Source: Actinoplanes sp. L3-i22
Lineage (GTDB): Bacteria; Actinomycetota; Actinomycetes; Mycobacteriales; Micromonosporaceae
Assembly (NCBI RefSeq): GCF_019704555.1
Contig: NZ_AP024745.1
Span: 814,501-878,500 of the forward strand
DNA length: 64,000 nt
Reading direction: 5' to 3'
The position numbers and the translations under genes are program-made. The notes under the pieces were generated by a model. It ran no database searches, was not told where the DNA came from, and saw only the letters and a list, made by a program, of their open reading frames with translations. Within the stretch, counting starts at the first letter, position 1. Every line of letters starts with the position of its first letter. Positions 59,150 through 64,000 of the stretch are shown here, one piece after another.

Positions 59150-59228
59150 GTTTCGCGGTCCGCGCGGCTGCGGCCGCGCCTTCCGATTCGCTGCTTTTCT
59201 TGCCGGTACGTCGTTTTCCCCGCACCGC

Positions 59229-59603
59229 TCACCGATGCGTCGCGCCCCGGTTGCGCAGGTACAGCGCCCGTGCGTAATTCGCCGCCGCGGCCCCGTAATA
59301 CATGCTGGCCAGCGAGACGTAGAAATTGTTGTTGGTGATCGCGTTCTTCGCGGTCGTCGTCGCTGACCAGCGGATCTCCGCGTCGGTCTGGCTGATGCCC
59401 CGGCGCTCGCAGCGCAGCCGGTTCATCTCCTTGCCGGTCTTCCAGAGCTCGAGCGCGCTCTCGGCCTCGCGCATCATGGCCCGAGCTTGTTCCATCATGA
59501 CCTCGGCCGCCGCCCAGGCCTCGTGCTCGTCGGCATTGCGGAAGCGCTCGGAATCGTCGCGATAACCGGTATACCGCGCCTCGTTGGTAGAGCTCGCTGA
59601 CAT
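59229..59603 (-). CDS. Unidentified helical protein
   Basis: ATG 59603 follows GGGAGGTGG and gives 124 residues. The protein is long-helical with many Ala and Met (AEVMMEQARAMMREAESALELWK) and a second helix (YVSLASMYYGAAAANYARALYL). No signal or membrane segment, no motif. Upstream in-frame codons to 59714 have no start with a better site. Function unknown. Confidence 0.65.
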   Translation of the reverse strand: MSASSTNEARYTGYRDDSERFRNADEHEAWAAAEVMMEQARAMMREAESALELWKTGKEMNRLRCERRGISQTDAEIRWSATTTAKNAITNNNFYVSLASMYYGAAAANYARALYLRNRGATHR

Positions 59604-60120
59604 GATCCACCTCCCGCGTCGTAGCACTTTCGAGTGTGGGCGGGATTTCGGGACATGTCGATTTTTTACCCCCGTGGGCGTGAATGCGGCACCTGAACTT
59701 GCGGTTTCCCGCAAACCCTCCAGGCATGTGACCGATGCCCGTCAGCAGTGCCGAGATGCAGTGGTGAACCGGGCCGACGGCGGTGGCAGGCGTTCTTGGC
59801 CACGCCTACGGGGCACGTCAGGCCGTTGGGGACAGGGCGGCCTCCGCCAGGCGCAGGAGTTGATCGCCCGTAGCGCCCGTTGTCCAGGACGGCGTCGATC
59901 AGATCCACATCGCCGCTCGGCCGGTCGCCCTTGAATCGGCCTGCCTGAGTTCTGGAAAGCGTTCTTCCCATGATCGGCGGAGTTCCGGCGGCAGCCGGGG
60001 CGAGGGCCAGAGTCGGGCCAGGGTCGACGCCGCTGGTCCGGCCGTTCAGCATGGCGAGATCGTCCGCCACGACGGGCGGCCCGGCCGGAGCCGGGCCGCA
60101 CGTTCGGGAGAGGGTGCCCG
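59604..60120. other. 517-base stretch without a convincing gene
   Basis: On the minus strand one frame (about 60052-59690) contains [10 protein letters not shown], which resembles the C-terminal [10 protein letters not shown] of the adjacent MsrA, but the rest does not align. It may be a decayed partial copy or chance. No start context supports a gene. Confidence 0.5.
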
Positions 60121-60818
<698 letters not shown>

Positions 60819-60822
<4 letters not shown>

Positions 60823-61265
60823 TCCCTTCGTCCAGTGTCTGCAACACCGGGACGGAGGTATTCCTTACCGATGGCGGCGGCGGTCTCCGCGGCCTCGCCG
60901 TCGCTGTCGTACTTGCGGCGGGGCCAGAAGAATCCGCGCAGGCCGTCGCCCTTGGTGCGGGGGACGACGTGGGTGTGCAGATGCGGCACGGACTGCGAGA
61001 CGAGGTTGTTCATCGCCACGAAGGTGCCGGTCGCGCCGAGCGCCGCCGGAACGGCTGCGGCCACCCGTTGGACGAGTCCGAAATATCCCGCTAGCAAGCT
61101 GGAAGGCAGCTCGGTGAGCTGGACGATGTGCGGGCGCGGGACGACCAGGACGTGCCCTTTGAAGACCGGCCGCGTGTCGAGGAAGGCCAGGCCGTCCGGC
61201 GAATCGGCGACGACGAAAGCCGGGACCGTTCCCGCCACGATCGCACAGAACACGCAGTCCGCCAC
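60819..61265 (-). CDS. HIT family protein
   Basis: GTG 61265 gives 148 residues. The histidine triad is HLHTHV (95-100) and the N-terminal ADCVFCAI has the Cys-x-x-Cys zinc ligands. HIT proteins hydrolyse nucleotide conjugates such as AMP-lysine or dinucleoside polyphosphates. It is translationally coupled to msrA (4-base overlap). Divergent from the cystathionine gamma-synthase gene. Confidence 0.92.
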
Positions 61266-61289
61266 AAGGTGAGACTAGCCTTGCGCTAC

Positions 61290-62441
61290 ATGACGACCGA
61301 TGACTACGGGTTCGACACCCTGGCGATCCATGCCGGGCAGGACCCGGACCCCCGCACCGGCGCGGTGGTTCCGCCCATCTACCAGACCAGTACGTACGCG
61401 CAGGACGCGGTCGGCGCCCCGCGGCTCGGCTACGAGTACAGCCGATCCGGCAATCCGACCCGGGACGCGCTGCAGGAATGCCTTGCGGCGATCGAGGGCG
61501 GCCGGCGCGGCCTGGCCTTCGCGAGCGGCCTCGCGGCCGAGGACACCCTCCTGCGTACGGTCTGCCGGCCGGGCGACCACGTGGTCATCCCGAACGACGC
61601 GTACGGCGGCACGTACCGCCTCTTCTCGAAGGTCGCCGAGCGCTGGGGCCTGGACTGGACCGCCGCGCCGCTGGACGACCTGGACGCGGTGCGGGCCGCG
61701 TTCCGCCCCGGCCACACCCGGATGATCTGGGCCGAGACGCCGACCAACCCGCTGCTCAACATCGCCGACATCACCGCGCTGGGCGGCCTGGCCCACGAGT
61801 ACGACGCGCTGCTCGCGGTCGACAACACGTTCGCCTCGCCGTACCTGCAGCAGCCGCTCGCGCTCGGCGCCGACGTGGTGATCCACTCCACCACCAAGTA
61901 CCTGGGTGGGCACTCCGACGTGGTCGGCGGCGGCCTGGTGGTGGCGGACGCCGGCTTCGGCGACGAGCTGGCCTTCCACCAGAACGCGATGGGCGCGGTC
62001 AACGGGCCGTTCGACGCGTGGCTGACCCTGCGGGGGATCAAGACCTTGGGTGTACGGATGGACCGGCACTGTGACAACGCCGAGCGGATCGTCGGCTACC
62101 TGAGCGAGCACAAGAAGGTCGCGAGCGTGCTCTACCCGGGCCTGGACACCCACCCGGGTCACGAGACCGCCGCCAAGCAGATGAGCCGCTTCGGCGGGAT
62201 GGTCTCGTTCCGTGCGGCCGGTGGGCCGGAGCAGGCGATCGAGATCTGCAACCGGGCGAAGCTCTTCGTGCTGGCCGAGTCGCTGGGCGGAGTCGAATCG
62301 CTGATCGAGCACCCGGGCCAGATGACACATCTGTCGGCTGCGGGCTCAGCGCTTGAAGTTCCCGCCGATCTCGTGCGACTGTCTGTCGGCATCGAAACCG
62401 TTGACGATCTGCTCGCTGACCTGGAGCAGGCGCTCGGCTAG
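61290..62441 (+). CDS. metB: Cystathionine gamma-synthase
   Basis: ATG 61290 gives 383 residues. PLP-binding Lys 203 is in VVIHSTTKYLGGHSDV; other family strings are YEYSRSGNPTRDALQE and AVDNTFASPYLQQPLALGAD. It makes cystathionine from O-succinyl/acetylhomoserine and cysteine; gamma-lyase activity is a possible alternative, as these enzymes cannot be separated safely by sequence. Together with cbs at 50554 it can link cysteine and methionine. A very short leader suggests the message may be leaderless. Confidence 0.92.
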   Translation: MTTDDYGFDTLAIHAGQDPDPRTGAVVPPIYQTSTYAQDAVGAPRLGYEYSRSGNPTRDALQECLAAIEGGRRGLAFASGLAAEDTLLRTVCRPGDHVVIPNDAYGGTYRLFSKVAERWGLDWTAAPLDDLDAVRAAFRPGHTRMIWAETPTNPLLNIADITALGGLAHEYDALLAVDNTFASPYLQQPLALGADVVIHSTTKYLGGHSDVVGGGLVVADAGFGDELAFHQNAMGAVNGPFDAWLTLRGIKTLGVRMDRHCDNAERIVGYLSEHKKVASVLYPGLDTHPGHETAAKQMSRFGGMVSFRAAGGPEQAIEICNRAKLFVLAESLGGVESLIEHPGQMTHLSAAGSALEVPADLVRLSVGIETVDDLLADLEQALG

Positions 62442-62480
62442 GGTTCTTGCGCACACACCGGAGAACGCGGGAGATTCTCG

Positions 62481-63839
62481 ATGGAAAGCACGACCTGGGT
62501 GGGCGCCACCGCGAAGCAGATCGCCCGGGCGGTGCGGCGTGGTGACACCAACGCCACCCAGGTCGTGGCTGACCACCTCGAACAGATCGCCATCTCGGAC
62601 CCGGCGCTGGGCGCGTTCCGGCTGGTCCGCGGCGGTGAGGCGCTCACCGAGGCGGAGAAGGTCGACGAGCAGGACGACCTGGCGAACCTGCCGCTGGCCG
62701 GCGTGCCGGTGGCGGTCAAGGAGAACACCGCGGTCGCCGGCCTGCCCACCTGGCACGGCTCGGCGGCGGCCCGCACCCGCGAGGTGGCCGAGGTGGACCA
62801 CGAGGTGGTCCGCCGGCTGCGCGGGGCGGGCGCGGTGGTCGTCGGCGTCACCAAGATGCCGGAGATGGGTCTCTGGGCGACCACCGACGACGAGGACGGG
62901 CCGGCCCGCAACCCCTGGGACCTCGACCGTACGCCGGGCGGCTCCTCCGGTGGCTCGGCCGCCGCGGTCGCGGCCGGGCTGGTCCCGATCGCGCAGGGCA
63001 ACGACGGGCTGGGCTCGATCCGGATCCCGGCCGCCTGCTGCGGGCTGGTCGGGCTCAAGCCGGGCCGCGGCGTGGTGCCGGTCGACTTCGGCGACAAGGA
63101 CTGGTTCGGCCTGGTCGAGAACGGCGTGCTGACCACCACGGTGGCGGACGCCGCGCTCGGCTTCAGCGTGCTGTCCGGGCAGACCCCGGTGAAGCTGGTC
63201 GAGCCGGGCCGGCTGCGGGTCGGGGTGTCGCTGCGCTCGCCGGTGGCCGGGGTCAAGCCCGACGAGGCGAACGTCTCGGCGGTCACCCGGGCGTCGAAGC
63301 TGCTGGTCGACGCGGGGCATGACACCGTCGGGGCGGATCCGAAGTACCCGACCTCGGTGGCGCTCGGTGTGCTCGCCACGTGGTTCGCCGGGGCGTACAA
63401 GAACTCGGAAGGTCTTGATCTTCGGTCTTTGCAACCGCGCACCCAGCGGCACATCCGGCTGGGCCGGGCGGTCACCCGGGCCGGGCTGGTGCGCGAGTCG
63501 CAGCGGGCGGCCTGGCGCGAGCGGTCGATCCGGTTCTTCGCCGACCGTGGCGTCGACGTGCTGCTCACCCCGGCGCTGGCCACCGCACCGCCGCCGGCGC
63601 TCTCCTTCTCGTCGATGTCCTGGGTGCAGAACATGCAGGCCAACACGAAGTACGCGCCGTACCAGGCGCCGTGGAACTTCGCCGGTCTGCCGGCCATCGT
63701 GGTCCCGGTCGGCTTCCGGCCGGACGGTCTGCCGCTGGCCGTGCAGCTGGTCGGCCCGCCCGACTCGGAGCTGCTGCTGCTCTCCCTGGCCGGCCAGTTC
63801 GAGATGCAGAACCCCTGGCAGCGCCACGCCCTCGTCTGA
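62481..63839 (+). CDS. Amidase signature family protein
   Basis: The 452-residue protein has the Ser-Ser-Lys triad of the amidase signature family: Lys 80 in VAVKENTAVAG, the cis-Ser in TPGGSSGGSAAA (about 155-156) and the nucleophile Ser 179 in NDGLGSIRIPAACCG. It hydrolyses amides; substrate unknown. It follows metB by 39 bases, and the next gene, ilvA-like, begins 31 bases later. Confidence 0.93.
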   Translation: MESTTWVGATAKQIARAVRRGDTNATQVVADHLEQIAISDPALGAFRLVRGGEALTEAEKVDEQDDLANLPLAGVPVAVKENTAVAGLPTWHGSAAARTREVAEVDHEVVRRLRGAGAVVVGVTKMPEMGLWATTDDEDGPARNPWDLDRTPGGSSGGSAAAVAAGLVPIAQGNDGLGSIRIPAACCGLVGLKPGRGVVPVDFGDKDWFGLVENGVLTTTVADAALGFSVLSGQTPVKLVEPGRLRVGVSLRSPVAGVKPDEANVSAVTRASKLLVDAGHDTVGADPKYPTSVALGVLATWFAGAYKNSEGLDLRSLQPRTQRHIRLGRAVTRAGLVRESQRAAWRERSIRFFADRGVDVLLTPALATAPPPALSFSSMSWVQNMQANTKYAPYQAPWNFAGLPAIVVPVGFRPDGLPLAVQLVGPPDSELLLLSLAGQFEMQNPWQRHALV

Positions 63840-63870
63840 CCGTTTTTGATTGGTGGCACGATTGGTGCCC

Positions 63871-64000
63871 ATGACCGACCTGCTCTCCCTGGCCGACGTC
63901 GAAGCGGCGCGGGAACTGCTCGGCGGGGTCGTCAAGACCACGCCACTGGTGACCTCCCGGCCGCTCAGCGAGATCACCGGGGTGCCGGTCTGGCTCAAGT
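63871..64000 (+). CDS. ilvA: Threonine dehydratase, N-terminal part (gene runs off window)
   Basis: ATG 63871 starts 43 codons in the window: MTDLLSLADVEAARELLGG, then VVKTTPLVTSRPLSEITG and VPVWLK. This is the start of a PLP-dependent fold II threonine/serine dehydratase (IlvA or TdcB). The PLP Lys and C-terminal ACT part are outside the window, so biosynthetic and catabolic forms cannot be separated. Confidence 0.7.
   Translation, partial: MTDLLSLADVEAARELLGGVVKTTPLVTSRPLSEITGVPVWLK

Overview
This is a very GC-rich actinobacterial chromosome segment. Many genes use GTG or TTG starts, and neighbouring genes often overlap by 4 or 8 bases at stop/start codons. The gene content points to Micromonosporaceae, most likely Actinoplanes or a close relative: a tRNA-Leu(UAA) of the bldA type, the block mfd, mazG, eno, ftsB-like, DUF501, ppx, a MoxR/DUF58 operon, and several secreted glycosidases. 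The genus is an inference from overall character; the sequence alone does not prove it.

Layout. (1) 1-1651: two small unassigned proteins and a lipoprotein. (2) 1644-13045: a compact cell-surface polysaccharide cluster. Eight genes run leftwards from 11769 to 1644: an APS kinase with a degenerate ATP-sulfurylase half, a Wzz/BY-kinase-like protein, an O-antigen-ligase/polymerase-like membrane protein, an APH-fold kinase, a sulfotransferase, a Wzx-type flippase, a methyltransferase and a GH26-type lipoprotein. A second GH26-type protein is transcribed divergently. The set can make the sulfate donor, transfer sulfate, methylate, export and trim a glycan, which suggests a sulfated exopolysaccharide. 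No glycosyltransferase lies in the window. (3) 13178-16619: two tandem ABC-2 ATPase/permease pairs. (4) 16762-19098: a DUF4365 gene interrupted by an in-frame TAG, its overlapping unknown partner, and a SMI1/KNR4-like protein. (5) 19154-24906: ppc, a GH6-type cellulase-like protein and an orphan hypX, all leftward. (6) 25092-36810: housekeeping genes mfd, SurA-N-like lipoprotein, mazG, DUF885 hydrolase, PilZ protein, eno, ftsB-like, DUF501, N-acetylglutamate synthase-like, ppx. (7) 37047-45313: proline-rich membrane protein, UDG family 5, the MoxR operon, type II NADH dehydrogenase, tRNA-Leu(UAA) and a BI-1/YccA protein. (8) 45314-54833: accessory stretch with a dispersed repeat, acetyltransferases, thiolase, two tandem SGNH hydrolases, YkvA, cystathionine beta-synthase, a PDZ protease and a minisatellite. 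(9) 55323-64000: RNase Z, PPK2 with a CYTH/CHAD protein (polyphosphate metabolism), a small exported peptide, MsrA, HIT protein, cystathionine gamma-synthase, an amidase-family protein and the start of threonine dehydratase.

How genes work together. PAPS made by the 10249-11769 protein probably feeds the sulfotransferase in the same operon. PPK2, the CHAD protein and Ppx all act on polyphosphate. Cystathionine beta-synthase and gamma-synthase connect cysteine and homocysteine. The tRNA that reads TTA lies in the same window as only two TTA codons that I could find in frame, one in the GH6 gene and one in mazG. This suggests growth-phase or developmental control of both.
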